DNA of 64,000 nucleotides, taken from Amorphochlora amoebiformis (taxonomy: Eukaryota; Cercozoa; Chlorarachniophyceae). The notes under the pieces are model-generated. The model ran no database searches and was not told the origin of the DNA. It was given only the letters and a program-made list of their open reading frames with translations. Below, in pieces: positions 1 through 63,764 of the stretch (position 1 is the stretch's first letter; each line of letters starts with the position of its first letter). A program made the position numbers and the translations under genes. The stretch lies in the NCBI GenBank assembly GCA_054601695.1, contig BAAHQB010000029.1, positions 1,116,001 to 1,180,000 of the forward strand, written 5' to 3'.

Positions 1-205
1 CCTAACCCTAAGCCTAAGCCTAAGCCTAAGCCTAAGCCGAAGCCTAAGCCTTCGCCTAAGCCAAAGCCCAAGCCGAAGCCTAAGCCTAACCCTAAGCCTA
101 ACCTAAGCCTAAGCCTAAGCCTAACCCTAAGCCTAAGCCTTCGCCTAAGCCTTCGCCTAAGCCTTCGCCTAAGCCAAAGCCCAAGACAAACCTTCTGATA
201 GGCCT
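1..205. repeat. Degenerate TTAGGC/TTAGGG array
   Basis: CCTAAG/CCTAAC hexamers with CCTTCG variants at the left edge of the window. The neighbouring EXOC7 exons run off this edge, so it is intronic and not a chromosome end. Confidence 0.85.
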
Positions 206-460
206 CCAAATATTCTTGAGAACTCACTCCTCCTTGCTGAGAAATGCAATGATGGTAAGGATTAGAGATACGCTTTGGGTTCGGTTAGGGGATTGGGCCT
301 ATATCACTGGTCTCGTGCTACTGGACCTATGTTAGTGGTCTTTATACTCTCTGGGTTAGGATGTCGATTTGGTTTGGTGTTAGGGTTATCAGGTTTTGGA
401 GGTAACTCGTTGTAGCGTCTCTCTGAATACGCTTTCCTCGAGTTTGAGAACTTGAAGGAG

Positions 461-525
461 CATACTAGGGTTAGGGTTAGGGTTAGGGTTAGGGTTAGGG
501 TTAGGGCTAGGGTTAGGGTTGGAGT
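461..525. repeat. TTAGGG array
   Basis: About ten tandem TTAGGG units in an EXOC7 intron, adjoining (TA)n. Confidence 0.9.
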
Positions 526-622
526 TGCGATGGTGTAGATTATAGATAATTTTTGTATATATATATATTATCTTGTACAAATATATATTTATGTAGTATA
601 TAGTACATTATTTGTAGAGTTA

Positions 623-674
<52 letters not shown>

Positions 675-677
675 CAT

Positions 678-730
<53 letters not shown>

Positions 731-856
731 CATATACGTATATAAATATATACAAATATATATATATATATGTATTACATATATACATATCTATATATAC
801 TCCCAGCTTATAATGAGTATACAATACCGAATATAATCCAGAGATTCATGTTGTCC

Positions 857-936
<80 letters not shown>

Positions 937-1106
937 CATTTTCATATATCTATACATACAGCTAGCATATAATAAGTATACAGTATCAACTGAATATAAC
1001 CCAGAGATTCATGTTGTCCCGACAGATATACATATATATATATATATACACATATACATAAATATATATACGCATATATCTATACATACACCAACACATT
1101 GTATTA

Positions 1107-1141
<35 letters not shown>

Positions 1142-1233
1142 GTATATATATGTATATATATATATGTATGTGCATATATATGTAATGTTATATAACCAAA
1201 ATAGATAAATATAATGATAACGTTTTTATGTGT

Positions 1234-1287
<54 letters not shown>

Positions 1288-1371
1288 AAAGTATAATGGG
1301 ATGTTTATATACATTCATACATATACATTAATCTGCAAATAAGTTATATATGTCTACATATATTTATATAT

Positions 1372-1440
<69 letters not shown>

Positions 1441-1475
1441 GTAATTTATACCCATGTATTAGAGTTACGTTCTTA

Positions 1476-1509
<34 letters not shown>

Positions 1510-1533
1510 AAGATATTACCGATACATGTATGT

Positions 1534-1566
<33 letters not shown>

Positions 1567-1655
1567 AATATATCAGATCAAATCCAAGAATAGGTAAAAA
1601 TAAGTAAAGCAAAGGCTAGCTAGCATAATATAAGAATAAAATACCGAATATAAAC

Positions 1656-11191
<9,536 letters not shown>

Positions 11192-11248
11192 CTACATTTG
11201 TGAATATATATATATATATATATATAATATATTTATACATACATATAT

Positions 11249-11308
<60 letters not shown>

Positions 11309-11372
11309 CATAATTCTTAGGTTTATTAATATTTTATATACATAGGTGTATATAATATATATATATATATAC

Positions 11373-11466
<94 letters not shown>

Positions 11467-11574
11467 TTATATCTATATATATATATATATATATATGTAA
11501 TTATCATACATATATATTGTGTATATATTATATTTATGCATATATACACTCTACCAAACCAAAACCGCTTAGTA

Positions 11575-12240
11575 TTAGGGCTAGCGATAGAGTTCGGGTT
11601 AGGGTTAGGGTTAGGGTTCGAGTTAGGGCTAGGGTTAGGGTTAGGGGTTAGGGTTAGGATTACGGCTAGAGCTAGAGTAGGGTTAGGGTAACAGGCAGGG
11701 TTAGGGTAACGTAGTGTTAGGATTAGGTCTATGTTAGACCCTAATTACGCCCAAGGGTCTTCATCTAGGGTTAGGGTCGCAGGTAGGGTTAGGGTTAGGA
11801 TTTCGGCTAGGGTTAGAGTTAAGTTGTTGCCTCAAATGACTGTAGAATGCTAATCATCTCCTCTGAAATGTCCTGGTTACGGTTAGGGTTAGGGTTAGGG
11901 TTAGGGTTAGGGTTACGGCGATGGCGAGGGTTGTGAATTAGGGTTAAGGTTGGTTCATTGTTTGTCAGGAGTAGTTGGGATAGGGAAGGTGGTTTTGGCA
12001 GAATGTTGGGCTTCAGTGTCCGGTTGGGGCATTTTCGGTGATTTTTGGAAATGCGAGGGTGGGTTTTAGGCGAAAGTTAGGGTTGGCTGTCGGGTTAGGG
12101 TTTTTCTTGGCATGTTCGGGAATGCGCCGAGGGTCTGGGAGAGTGAGGTTATGAAGACTCGGAGTGTGGGTTATGGGTTATGAGTAATGGTTTAGGGTTA
12201 CTTGTGAGGATTTCATTGCCACTCGTATACGGGCCACTTT
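11575..12240. repeat. Degenerate TTAGGG region
   Basis: Perfect runs at 11597-11660 and 11884-11915 among TTAGGG-derived sequence, between the 11147-11191 exon and the tentative upstream exon. Confidence 0.85.
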
Positions 12241-12279
12241 GGCGAGTTCGCGGTCCTATATATATGTGTATATATAATG

Positions 12280-12330
<51 letters not shown>

Positions 12331-12336
12331 TATATA

Positions 12337-12413
<77 letters not shown>

Positions 12414-12536
12414 TATAATTTTATGATATGCAACATACATATATACATACACATATACACACGGTGTATTGTAGATATATATATTTAATATATGTATTAT
12501 ATATATTATATATAGTATATATACAATATATATGTA

Positions 12537-12578
<42 letters not shown>

Positions 12579-12614
12579 AATATATATATAAATATATATA
12601 TATAAATATATTAT

Positions 12615-12671
<57 letters not shown>

Positions 12672-12686
12672 CATATATATATAAAA

Positions 12687-12739
<53 letters not shown>

Positions 12740-12786
12740 CATATATATATAAATATATATGTGTACATATATATATATATACATAC

Positions 12787-12817
<31 letters not shown>

Positions 12818-12992
12818 TTATATACATACATGCACATTTACAGCTTTTACACCCACGAGAAGCACGTGTATATCTAATATTTATGTGCGGCTATACAATC
12901 TACCCCTCACCCCCCCCCCTCTAAAACACGATCCCGACCAGTAACGCGATATTTTAAACAGGATTAAAAAAAAGAAATCTCGATATCCCAAC

Positions 12993-13126
12993 TAGTTCGC
13001 CCAATATATGGTTGGTGGTTATGAGTTGGGTTTGGCACCATCGTCGGAGTGTCGAGTTCTGAGTCAACCGCTTTTCTTTTTCAAGTTTTTCCGAAATATA
13101 GTAGTTTTTCGCCCAAAGAGTTTCTA
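12993..13126 (-). CDS. Possible upstream EXOC7 exon
   Basis: Minus-strand open frame containing EKLEKEKRLTQ, then QLITTNHILGEL, ending at a weak donor (CTA|GTTGGG). The spacing of KL..E, L and QL..N...IL resembles the Exo70 N-terminus just before the LE.SI.PVHK exon, and the phase (0) would fit the 11147-11191 exon. No start codon is visible, and the acceptor is not resolved (candidates near 13119-13127). It could be non-coding. Confidence 0.3.
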
Positions 13127-13423
13127 ATTTACCTGGATTCCGAGATTCCGAATTTCGCGAATTATTGTTATTTTATCCAGAAATTAAATTTACCTAAGTC
13201 TTGAAAGTATCTAAAATTCCCCAAAGAAATAATTAATTGGTCTTCGATGGCTCTTCGAAAGGCAGCGGGTAAATTTAGGCACGGAGTACATAATATTATT
13301 TATAATTTTCAATATAATATCGATGAACCTGGTAGAGATGTAGAGATGAAGAGAGAAAATTGTTGAAAGAAGAAACTAGCTATTTATTATGAGACTTACT
13401 GTGTTTAAGAAGAAATGTTCTTC

Positions 13424-13804
13424 TTAATAGTGGTTATCCTCTACAGTCACACAAGAAAAGATGCTTAAAATATCCTTCCCACAAATGACTTTCGTCTTCT
13501 CAATCTTCGCTTTTCTTTTTTCCGGACGGGTCGTATTATGACTCGTATATTCTATAGCAAGCTCGTATTGTTGTTCAATTCCCACTGCACAACGTCCCCC
13601 CAGCCACAGCAGATATTGTGACCCATGCGCAGGCACAGTGGCCACCACCCAGGCATCGGTGGCGGTTCTCAATATGAAGACGCAGAACCATCTGCGAACT
13701 TCACAAGGAGTCGTGAGGGAATGGAAAATATGACGAAGGCCGCTGGGTTTGTCGTGTCCGAAGCTCCCGAGGTTGACCAACATCCTACTTCCGACGCAAT
13801 CCAT
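13424..13804 (-). CDS. Unassigned 126-residue open frame
   Basis: ATG-to-stop frame on the minus strand in one of the few stretches free of (TA)n. It has mixed, non-repetitive composition, with a hydrophobic stretch (WFCVFILRTATDAWVVATV), then ...SQYLLWLGG..., and a basic segment (RPEKRKAKIEKTK) near the end. I do not recognise a family. A 67-residue plus-strand frame (13625-13828) overlaps it, and either or neither may be real. It lies between the candidate EXOC7 5' exon and the start of the divergent zinc-finger gene, so it may be 5' exon, UTR or promoter sequence. Confidence 0.25.
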   Translation of the reverse strand: MDCVGSRMLVNLGSFGHDKPSGLRHIFHSLTTPCEVRRWFCVFILRTATDAWVVATVPAHGSQYLLWLGGRCAVGIEQQYELAIEYTSHNTTRPEKRKAKIEKTKVICGKDILSIFSCVTVEDNHY

Positions 13805-13843
13805 GAGGTGCTGACATTGTGCTTCTAGTCCGTGTTTCCTTCC

Positions 13844-22818
<8,975 letters not shown>

Positions 22819-23059
22819 TTACATCCTAACCGGAAGATACACTACAGAAAGCAAGATAGTCAGTAATTACATCCTAACCGGAAGATACACTACAGAAAGC
22901 GAGATTGTCAGTAATTACATCCTAACCGGAAGATACATTACAGAAAGCGAGTTTGTGCGTACTTATACCCTCACCGGAAGATACACTACAAAAAGCGAGA
23001 TTTTGCCTACTTATGTCCATGTTTGCTTTTCTTTTTCTCAAAATCTCACTCACTTCGTA

Positions 23060-24335
23060 TATACGTACCTACGCACTCTACTCTATGAATGTACTCTCTA
23101 CGCACTCTATGCATATACTCTCTACGCACGCTATGTATGTACCCTGTATGTACTCTATGTATGCACGCGCTACGTATACTATGATATACTGTCTACGTAC
23201 TCTATGTGCGTACTGTTTATGCACTCAATGTATGCACTATGTAGCGTACTCTACCTACACACGTACCGTCTACGATCTATAATGTGCTCTCTACGCTCTA
23301 TGATGTACTCTCTACGTACTCTATTATGTACTCTGTACGCTCCATGATGTACTCTCTACGCTCCATGATATACTCTCTACGTGCTCTTTTGTACGTACTC
23401 TCTACGATCTATAATGTACTCTCTACGCTCTATGATGTACTCTCTACGTACTCTATAATGTACTCTCTAAGGTCTATAATGTACTCTCTACGCTCTATGA
23501 TGCACTCTCTACGTACTCTATTATGTACTCTCTACGCTCTATGATGTACTCTCTACGCTCCATGATATAATCTCTACGTGCTCTTTTGTACTTACTCTCT
23601 ACGATCTATAATGTACTCTCTAGGCTCTGTGATGCACTCTCTACGTACTCTATTATGTACTCTCTACTCTCTAGGCTCTGTGATGCACTCTCTACGTACT
23701 CTATTATGTACTCTCTACGCTCTATGATGTACTCTCTACGCTCCATGATATACTCTCTACGTGCTCTTTTGTACGTACTCTCTACGATCTATAATGTACT
23801 CTCTAGGCTCTGTGATGTACTCTCCACGTAATCTAAGTACGTACTCTCTACGATCTATAATGTGCTCTCTACGCTCTATGATGCACTCTCTACGTACTGT
23901 ATTATGTACTCTCTACGATCTATAATGTACTCTCTACGCTCTATGATGTACTCTCTACGTACTCTATTATGTACTCCTACGCTCTGTGATGTGCTCTCTA
24001 CGCTCCATGATATACTCTCTACGTGCTCTAAGTACGTACTCTCTACGATCTATAATGCAATCTCTACGCTCTATGATCTCTATGACGTACTCTCTACTTA
24101 ATCTATTATGTACTCTCTACGCTCTATTATGTAATTTCTACGTAGTCTATGTATGTAGTCTCTACGTAGTCTATTATGTACGATATTGGTTGTATTTAGG
24201 TAATCTATTTCTAGTGGTAGTCTATTATGTTCGATATTGATTGTATTTAGGTAATCTATTTCTAGTGGTTGTTTGTGCTGTCTGCATATTGTGTGTATGT
24301 ATGTATTCTCTACATTTTGTATGTACACTCTACCT
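23060..24335. repeat. CTCTCTACGNNCTATNATGTA minisatellite
   Basis: About 1.2 kb of 20-bp-scale units (TACTCTCTACGCTCTATGAT and variants) in higher-order blocks, followed by a duplicated segment (ATTGTATTTAGGTAATCTAT) near 24185 and 24240. No gene. It lies 3' of the zinc-finger gene. Confidence 0.95.
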
Positions 24336-24371
24336 ACTTTTGTATATACTTCCATTTCATCTCCTTAATTT

Positions 24372-24424
<53 letters not shown>

Positions 24425-24537
24425 AGTACAATACCAGTAATATAATACATCTCGAAATATATGATAATAATAATGAAAATGATAATAAGGATAATCATAA
24501 AACAGTGTAAGCTAATGTTACATATTAATGTATACTT

Positions 24538-24597
<60 letters not shown>

Positions 24598-24611
24598 GTA
24601 TATGTATACAT

Positions 24612-24726
<115 letters not shown>

Positions 24727-24809
24727 ATATGTATAACCACAGCGGAGTAAAATTATACATCATGACTGAAAAGTGATCGTCCGCCGCTTCAATAGAACAA
24801 AAAAACACC

Positions 24810-25005
24810 ACCCTTTACCCTTACCGTTTACCCTACTGTGAACATAACACTACCGTTACCCCTGCCGTTACCACTGTGAACGACCGTTACCCCTGCCGTT
24901 ACCCCTACTGTGAACGACCGTTACCCCTCCCCTACCGTGAACATTAACCCTCCCGTTACCACTTCCCTATCCTCCCATTAGTCTACCATTAGGCTACCAT
25001 TAGCT
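24810..25005. repeat. CCGTTACCCCT degenerate tandem repeat
   Basis: Units of ACCGTTACCCCTGCCGTTAC and TGTGAACGA, next to the stop of the SGNH-like exons. Confidence 0.8.
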
Positions 25006-25065
25006 TACCTTTTCTCAATTTGTTTGCAATAAGGAAGACATTTGAGTCCTCATGTCTGACATATG

Positions 25066-25102
25066 TCAAGACGATTGAATACTTTTTCTTTCACTGGCCT
25101 TG

Positions 25103-25149
<47 letters not shown>

Positions 25150-25227
25150 ATATATATGTATAATTACATTTATATACTATACATCCACATCCACATATAT
25201 GTATTATTTATTTTCTATGTGTATGTA

Positions 25228-25259
<32 letters not shown>

Positions 25260-25546
25260 ATATAATATATATATAATATATATATATATACATATATATT
25301 TTAATACACATGTAGATGTATAGGATGGAGTGAAATTCTCCATCTTGCGTTTTTATTTTTGTTTTTTGGGTCAGGGGACAAATCATTAAGATTTGAATAC
25401 GATTAACCATCTGTAGTATGGTATTAATTATATATTCATCCCTTAAGTGTAGACCATCGGTGGTCTCAACAAGCGTGTGATCGCTGAGGACAAGATTTAG
25501 GAAGATATACAATTACGGCAGCTGTACTGGATGCGCACTGAGGGCA
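25066..25546 (-). CDS. C-terminal exons of a possible SGNH-type hydrolase (partial)
   Basis: Three minus-strand exons with matching phases: 25517-25546, 25401-25483, 25066-25103, ending in TGA. The middle exon encodes DHTLVETTDGLHLRDEYIIN followed by TILQMVN. The DGLHL motif then a helical segment resembles the last block (DxxH) of SGNH/GDSL esterase domains, as in CASD1-like sialate O-acetyltransferases, where His and Asp would be catalytic. The block G, N and Ser motifs are not seen; 5' exons would have to lie in 25.55-26.8 kb, where I find none. So this may be a truncated or decayed copy. The tail is HKASERKSIQSS. Confidence 0.35.
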
Positions 25547-25599
25547 CTAAGGGGTAGGCAGGCTAGTTGTTAGCGCGAAGATATAAACAGAGATAGACG

Positions 25600-26560
25600 A
25601 GTTAGTCTAGCCTAGTCTCTAGAGTCTATTTGTCTAGCTTCTAGAGCTTAGTACATGCGTTACATGTAAATTCGACAAGTCGACGTGTGTTTGTCATAAG
25701 TATCTAGATATCTAGGATCTAGAGGATATAGATGAGATTTCGACAGTCGAAGTCGACGTGTATCTACTATGTTTGTTGATAAAGTTCTAGAAGCTCTGGA
25801 AGTTGGAGATGAATCAATGGTCATCCGTCATCTAGGTCATCACCTAGATCTAGTAGATCACAACCCTTAATTGTAAAGTCATCTGATTATTAATATTGTG
25901 TGTAGTATAATTATATCTGCCTGATTTGTGCCATCCGAGTACGCCTAGAGTATGTGTGAATGTTCAATGGCCCATGATTTATTAGAATATATCTAGTATT
26001 TACTAGATGTAGAGAAATTAAGCAGATCAGATGAGTAGTAAACGGTCTGACGGTTAGGTATGTACGTACGTAAATAGATAGACCTAGATAGACCCTACAG
26101 AGCCAATAACAACTATATTTTTCTGATCTGTAGATATATCTAGTATATATCATACTAGATATCGTAATATTTTATTAATTTATATATATACTATCAGACT
26201 TTGATATCATATCCTAGATATCATATCTAGATAATAGTAGATATATTATCAATATATATCTAGTATATCTAGATATATATATAGATATATCATGATATGT
26301 ATACTAGATATAACCTAGATAACGTATACTAGTCTTATCCACATGCTAGACATGGGCAAGATACAATACAAAAAACTCTAGATACTAGAGATATGGTCTA
26401 CTAGTACTAGGTCTAGATGTTTAATAGTTTTTGGGCCAGTTGTTTATTGACTAGATTGAAGCTAGTTAAGATACAATTAACTGGATTAACAAGAATTTAT
26501 TCAAGATGCTAGCTAGGCTAGATCTAGTAGATATAGCTAGTAAATATACATAATAAACGA
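25600..26560. other. CTAG-rich intergenic spacer
   Basis: Roughly 1 kb dense in CTAG, TCTAGAT and ATATCTAG words, with short palindromes and no long (TA)n. It lies 3' of the two-TM gene (stop at 26809). I see no convincing coding exon in it. Confidence 0.75.
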
Positions 26561-26808
26561 TTTGGAGAGAGATTTCAAGGCATGCAAGAATTCGCCGTAA
26601 ATAATCATTATTAACTCTTTGTATGCTCTATTGCACGCCTAGAATAAATCGTGGCAAATTGCTCTCTCATAGTCTCCAACTCATACACATCCAATCACCA
26701 TCCTCTACTAACGATTCTCCGAACGTGACCACCAGACTAGTTTGAACAGTAAGCACTTCGAACATATGCGCCGCAGTACACTAATTAGCATCATCGAACG
26801 CTTGATGC

Positions 26809-26991
26809 TTAGACCTTCTCCTCCAGCAGTTTATCCTCTCCCTCAATCTTACGTCGGGTCTCCCGCTTGGTCTCTTCGCGCACAAGGTGCTCCTTGTGGC
26901 CAATGTAGAGGACGATGGCGATAGCTGAGACTGATACGAGGAAGACGGCGAGGAATCTGTGGGATGGCGAGGGTAAGACGGATTTGATGTA

Positions 26992-27034
<43 letters not shown>

Positions 27035-27679
27035 AATAGGTATGTGTGTGAGTGTATATCTTTTGCGTAAAATACATATGTCCACTCGTAATACATACTA
27101 ATTACATGCTTGTACATACATGTCTACAACAAAAATATGCTCCAATGAATTCCATCACACCTAATCTGCACTCAGATGTTAAAAGAGATAAATTCTTATT
27201 TGTGACTGTCTGCGATTACCCGTACAGAACTCCAATTCCGAAGTCGACCTCGAGATGAAGAAGTAGAGAGAAAAACGCAGTATTAAACGCGTAGAGACAG
27301 AAGAAAAACAGCAGGAGCCAACCTGACGCAAATAATAAAACATTCCTGTTAATACGTCTTCTTGCAACGATCCCTTCCCTCGTGTAGCCATTTAATTCAC
27401 TCAGATATTGCAAGTCATAGCCTAAGACTTGAAACCAAAGAAATTGTAACAACTCGCTATCCAAACCCAAAGAAGATAGTTAGATCATAGAGAGATAGTA
27501 CCCCATTCTTCGCACCCAAGATTACAGTACAAGTCCTGGTCGTCCTGACCCTTGTGATAGCAGAAGACCTTCGTATCTTCCCAGCACTCGGTCATAGCCT
27601 CCAACCATGTTTTTTCCTCTTCCTTCTCCTCGTTAGCCTCGGCTAGAGTTTTGCCCTTTTTCTCCTTGTGGTCAGCCAT
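26809..27679 (-). CDS. Small two-transmembrane protein, 142 aa, complete
   Basis: Three exons: 27502-27679, 27220-27322, 26809-26956, giving 429 nt in frame with phases 1 and 2. The start is the ATG at 27679 (MADHKEKKGK), not the upstream in-frame GTG. Residues 1-60 are soluble and charged, with several Cys and Trp. Residues about 61-83 (WLLLFFFCLYAFNTAFFSLL) form one membrane helix. Residues about 95-112 (FLAVFLVSVSAIAIVLYIG) form a second, followed by a strongly charged tail (EETKRETRRKIEGEDKLLEE) ending in Val-stop. I do not recognise the family. The W..F.Y..... LG..W then helix layout weakly recalls a Na,K-ATPase beta N-terminus, but there is no ectodomain. Divergent from TCEANC2, about 400 bp apart. 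Confidence 0.65.
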
Positions 27680-28078
27680 TGGTTGTTTCACGCTGTCAAT
27701 CTATCGAGGGAAGAATAATAATATGCAGCTGCACCCAGTGGTGAAACTGTAAAAATCGCGTGCGCGAAACGATACGAAATTAAGAATTCGGCTGCATACG
27801 AATAGAACCTCTAATGAAGATAGAAACTATTAGAGGCTTCCTTGCGGAATGGCGTCCCGCCACTCCCGCCAGGCCAACCCTCTTTCTTGTTCTGCTTCAG
27901 TTTGCTCCAATATTGACTGTGAACGACTAAAAGCCTTTCCTTGAAGTACGGTTATTCATCTTTTGCACGCAGCATGCTACATCACTCAGACTCTTCGTAT
28001 TTTCTGCGTTGCGACAAATCGCACCCAGATATGCAAGTTTCCTTCCTTTTCTTCCACCTTAGGTGAGATCGAATTAAG
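27680..28078. promoter_or_regulatory. Divergent intergenic region (two-TM gene / TCEANC2)
   Basis: 399 bp between two outward-facing start codons. It is of mixed composition and lacks (TA)n, unlike the introns either side. It probably holds both core promoters and 5' UTRs. I see no single convincing TATA box. Confidence 0.5.
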
Positions 28079-38008
<9,930 letters not shown>

Positions 38009-38019
38009 ATACCTTAGCT

Positions 38020-39560
38020 AGCTGAAGCCTAGGAGTACATACATGCACGTGGTGGTCATCTACCTAATGCCTATCCCACCAGTAGTTGAATTCATTGTAG
38101 TTTAGAGACATCACGCCGATGATTTTGCAGAATTTTACAATGATTTTGATTACACTAAATTTTGTCAATGAAGACGAGAATGAGAATGACTAAATCTAGT
38201 AAATGAATTACTTCTAGCACTTGTCTTGTATACACACTAGATACACTTCCCCCACTGGGCTCTATTTTCTAGATTTTAGACATTAATATATCGTCAGAAT
38301 ACGTAAGTATTCTGGTACGCAATATTGATGTATCTCTGGTACGTATACGTATACTCATACCATACTAGTGCGTATGTTGTATAATATCGATTGTTGTCGT
38401 ACGTCTAGTACGTATCTTACAAGTCTAGATGTGATGTACATGTGGTACATATGTCCAGTATGTGAGTATGTCGCATGTGGTACGTCGTATCCTGGGTATG
38501 TATCACACAGTCTAGATCTAGTAGATAGTTGTACGTATATTCGAACTCGTACGTTTACGTACGTACTAAACGCATACGTACCATTACCTGTTGTTAGTAA
38601 TGGTTGGTCTAATTAGTACGCATTTCATAGTGTTCTAGATGTTGTTACGTTTGTACATTAGTGTTACATGAGTTGGCATACGTCGAGACGTACTAGACGT
38701 ACGTGGGCCGTAACGTGGCTGCTTACATTTAGACTGTTAATAAATCTAGAAAATACAACATTTCCAAGTTAATTCCAACTTTCTTCCAATAGAATACCAG
38801 TCTAAATCTCAACGCGATCACAGTCCAGAGCCCAGAGTCGTCGAGATAATATATCCGGTAGATAATCGCGATGGATTCATGATCTCTACTACTTACATAT
38901 GTCCCGAAACCATGTTGCGCAGAAGTAGGTATGTATGTCGGTACGTATGTTGGTCATACGTATTTATGTACTGTTCGTATGTTGGTACATGTTCGTAGGT
39001 ACGTATGTCTGTATGTGCGTACGTATTTAGTATACGTTGGGATACGCATCTGGTATGCTCGTAGTCAATACGTATGTGGAATAGCTAGAATATACCTGTG
39101 CGCAATGCGTATGTGGAATACCTAGAAATATGTTTGTGCATGCGTATACGTATTGTCTAGATTGTTGCCTTGTTGACGCCCATTGATGTCACTGGTCATA
39201 TTGGTATGCACTAGATGCAACCAGTTCAATGGCAACGGTAGTTCAGGGATCGGGTTCAATTTATCATAGGCTAGCCATAGTCTAGAGTATATATTAGTTT
39301 GACATATAACCCGAAGTGTCTGGGATCTCTCAGTGAGTCATTCGCATTTTCTGGTTTTTTTTTTTTTATTAAATTTAGTCATCAGCACATGCCCATGTTC
39401 TAGATGTTAACTGTATATCCGTCTAGATATTACGATATATCAGTATATACGATAGCTATAGTCGGTCGCGACGTTCACGAACCCAGTGAGTACGTACCTA
39501 TACATACGACACTGACCGGTGTGCATATAATTATATATCTATACTAGTACCGTACAATCT
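38020..39560. other. CTAG/TACGTA-rich convergent spacer
   Basis: About 1.5 kb between the stop of TCEANC2 (38008) and the stop of the minus-strand zinc-finger gene (39600). Rich in CTAG, TACGTA, GTACGT and ACTAGT words, with almost no (TA)n. It contains unconvincing short frames only. Confidence 0.75.
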
Positions 39561-39599
39561 ACTGGATCTAGTGCACTGCTATTTGCGGTACATGCTGTA

Positions 39600-46240
<6,641 letters not shown>

Positions 46241-46460
46241 ATGTTTTAGAGAGGTTGAGCGATCTCGGATCGAACTGGCGACTTCGAATACAAGAAAGAC
46301 CGACCAAATACGGACCCTGAGGCATGACATCCCACTCTTCATACAAATTTTTATGCAAACAAGGAATGGGGATATACACCGCTTGGGTCGAGAGATAGTA
46401 AGTCCGAGAATCGCCTAGGTCCAGCAGAGTGAAGGCTTTCGGTCGAGCAGATTCCTGAAA
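46241..46460. promoter_or_regulatory. Divergent intergenic region (zinc-finger gene / RIF1-like gene)
   Basis: 220 bp between outward-facing ATGs, free of (TA)n, with GC content clearly above the flanking introns. Probably holds both promoters. The segment GATCTCGGATCGAACTGGCG has a tRNA-B-box-like look (reverse strand) that could be a short interspersed-element remnant. The plus-strand ATG context (AAAATGGCGGCG) is good for initiation. Confidence 0.5.
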
Positions 46461-55320
<8,860 letters not shown>

Positions 55321-55321
55321 T

Positions 55322-55960
55322 GTATCTGTTGATCTAGTGTACAGTCAACGCTAGCCACTTGTTCTAGTTCTTACTAGTCTTAGTTAGGGAAATAACTTAG
55401 TACGTTGTCTCGGTAGTAGCTCTAGTAGCTGCAGCAAGTTAAGTCATGATCACTAGATCATTTCGACTGCTCACATTTGTACTAGTACTAGTAGTACTAG
55501 TAGTTGCTCGAGTAGGTACTTAAGACAAGAGTTGGAAAGTCAACATCAATCCAGCCATACTAGGCTAAGTGTAATACTTGTTCTAGAATTTTACTGTATA
55601 TAACAACTAGATTAAGTATAACATGTTGCAAGATCTCTTCCACTATTAAGATTACTAGTATCTGTATTAGGACTTGTGATAGTCTAAGTTCTATATACTG
55701 ATCAGTTATACAAATTATTCTTGTACTAGTTGTTACCTAGGTCTAGAGGTTACCATAATAATTCTAGCAATTGGCAAGTTGATTGCGTTGTTACTAGTGT
55801 TACGTTGCGAGTGAGTCTAGTGAGTTAATGCAAGCTCTAGAAGGAAGTTGTTACGTTGGTCCTAGTCAAGACTTAGTCAAGGCTTAGTCGTGCGCTAGCC
55901 TAGTCAAGGCTTGATTCCAACAAATTCCACTCTAAATCGCGCTGAAGAAAAAATTGCTAA
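55322..55960. other. CTAG-rich spacer 3' of RIF1
   Basis: About 640 bp beginning right after the TAA, dense in CTAG, ACTAGT and GTACTAGTACTAGTAG words. No (TA)n until about 55976. No exon seen. Confidence 0.75.
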
Positions 55961-56036
55961 TCTCTATACTATGTTATATACATATATATCTAGATATATG
56001 TACATATATATTATATATATATATATATGTATATAT

Positions 56037-56099
<63 letters not shown>

Positions 56100-56243
56100 T
56101 ATATATTACAAATATATATTACATGTATAAATATTTTATATAAGAAATATATTTTTTCATATTTTATAAATATATACATATATATAACATATATATACAT
56201 ATATATTTATATGTGTATGTGTATGTGTATATAAATAGTATAT

Positions 56244-56296
<53 letters not shown>

Positions 56297-56392
56297 CATA
56301 TATGTACATATATATCACATAATTTTACATACATTAATATTTGTATGTATACTCACATGTATTTACACATAAAAAAATAAATATATGTATAC

Positions 56393-56454
<62 letters not shown>

Positions 56455-56504
56455 CATATACATTGTACCTAACAGTGACCTGTAAATGTATATGTACATA
56501 TACA

Positions 56505-56536
<32 letters not shown>

Positions 56537-56686
56537 CATATACAAATATATATATATTAAGTGTATACATTATTCGAAAATGCAGATTATATGTATATAT
56601 ATATATATAAAATATATATATATATATACGTATTAGTCGTATATGCAGATTACTATATACATTTATACACACACACACAAACAGAC

Positions 56687-56720
<34 letters not shown>

Positions 56721-56723
56721 GTG

Positions 56724-56768
<45 letters not shown>

Positions 56769-56944
56769 ATATATATATATATATATTATATGCATGTATA
56801 TATTTATATATATATATATATAATATACATACATACGATTTATATTGTAGATATATTATATATCATTTCCACATATGTACACACGTACCCACACACATAT
56901 ATACATATATCTTATATATATATATATATATATATTGGTAAATA

Positions 56945-56978
<34 letters not shown>

Positions 56979-57076
56979 TATATAACATACGCATACGTAT
57001 ATGAGTAATTAATGTGGTAATGATGGTGTTCCGTTTGGATACGGTAGATGTGTAAAGATGTGTAAGCATGACTAAG

Positions 57077-63689
<6,613 letters not shown>

Positions 63690-63764
63690 CTGATAGTCTG
63701 AAGCCCGTTGCTACCGGAATGTAGCGGATGAGGCAATCTCTATAAATCTAAGATCTCCAGCCTA

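Noticed and set aside
1-205. Left edge as a true telomere
   Set aside because: Phase-matched EXOC7 exons continue toward this edge, the repeat is degenerate and mixed, and similar arrays recur inside genes.
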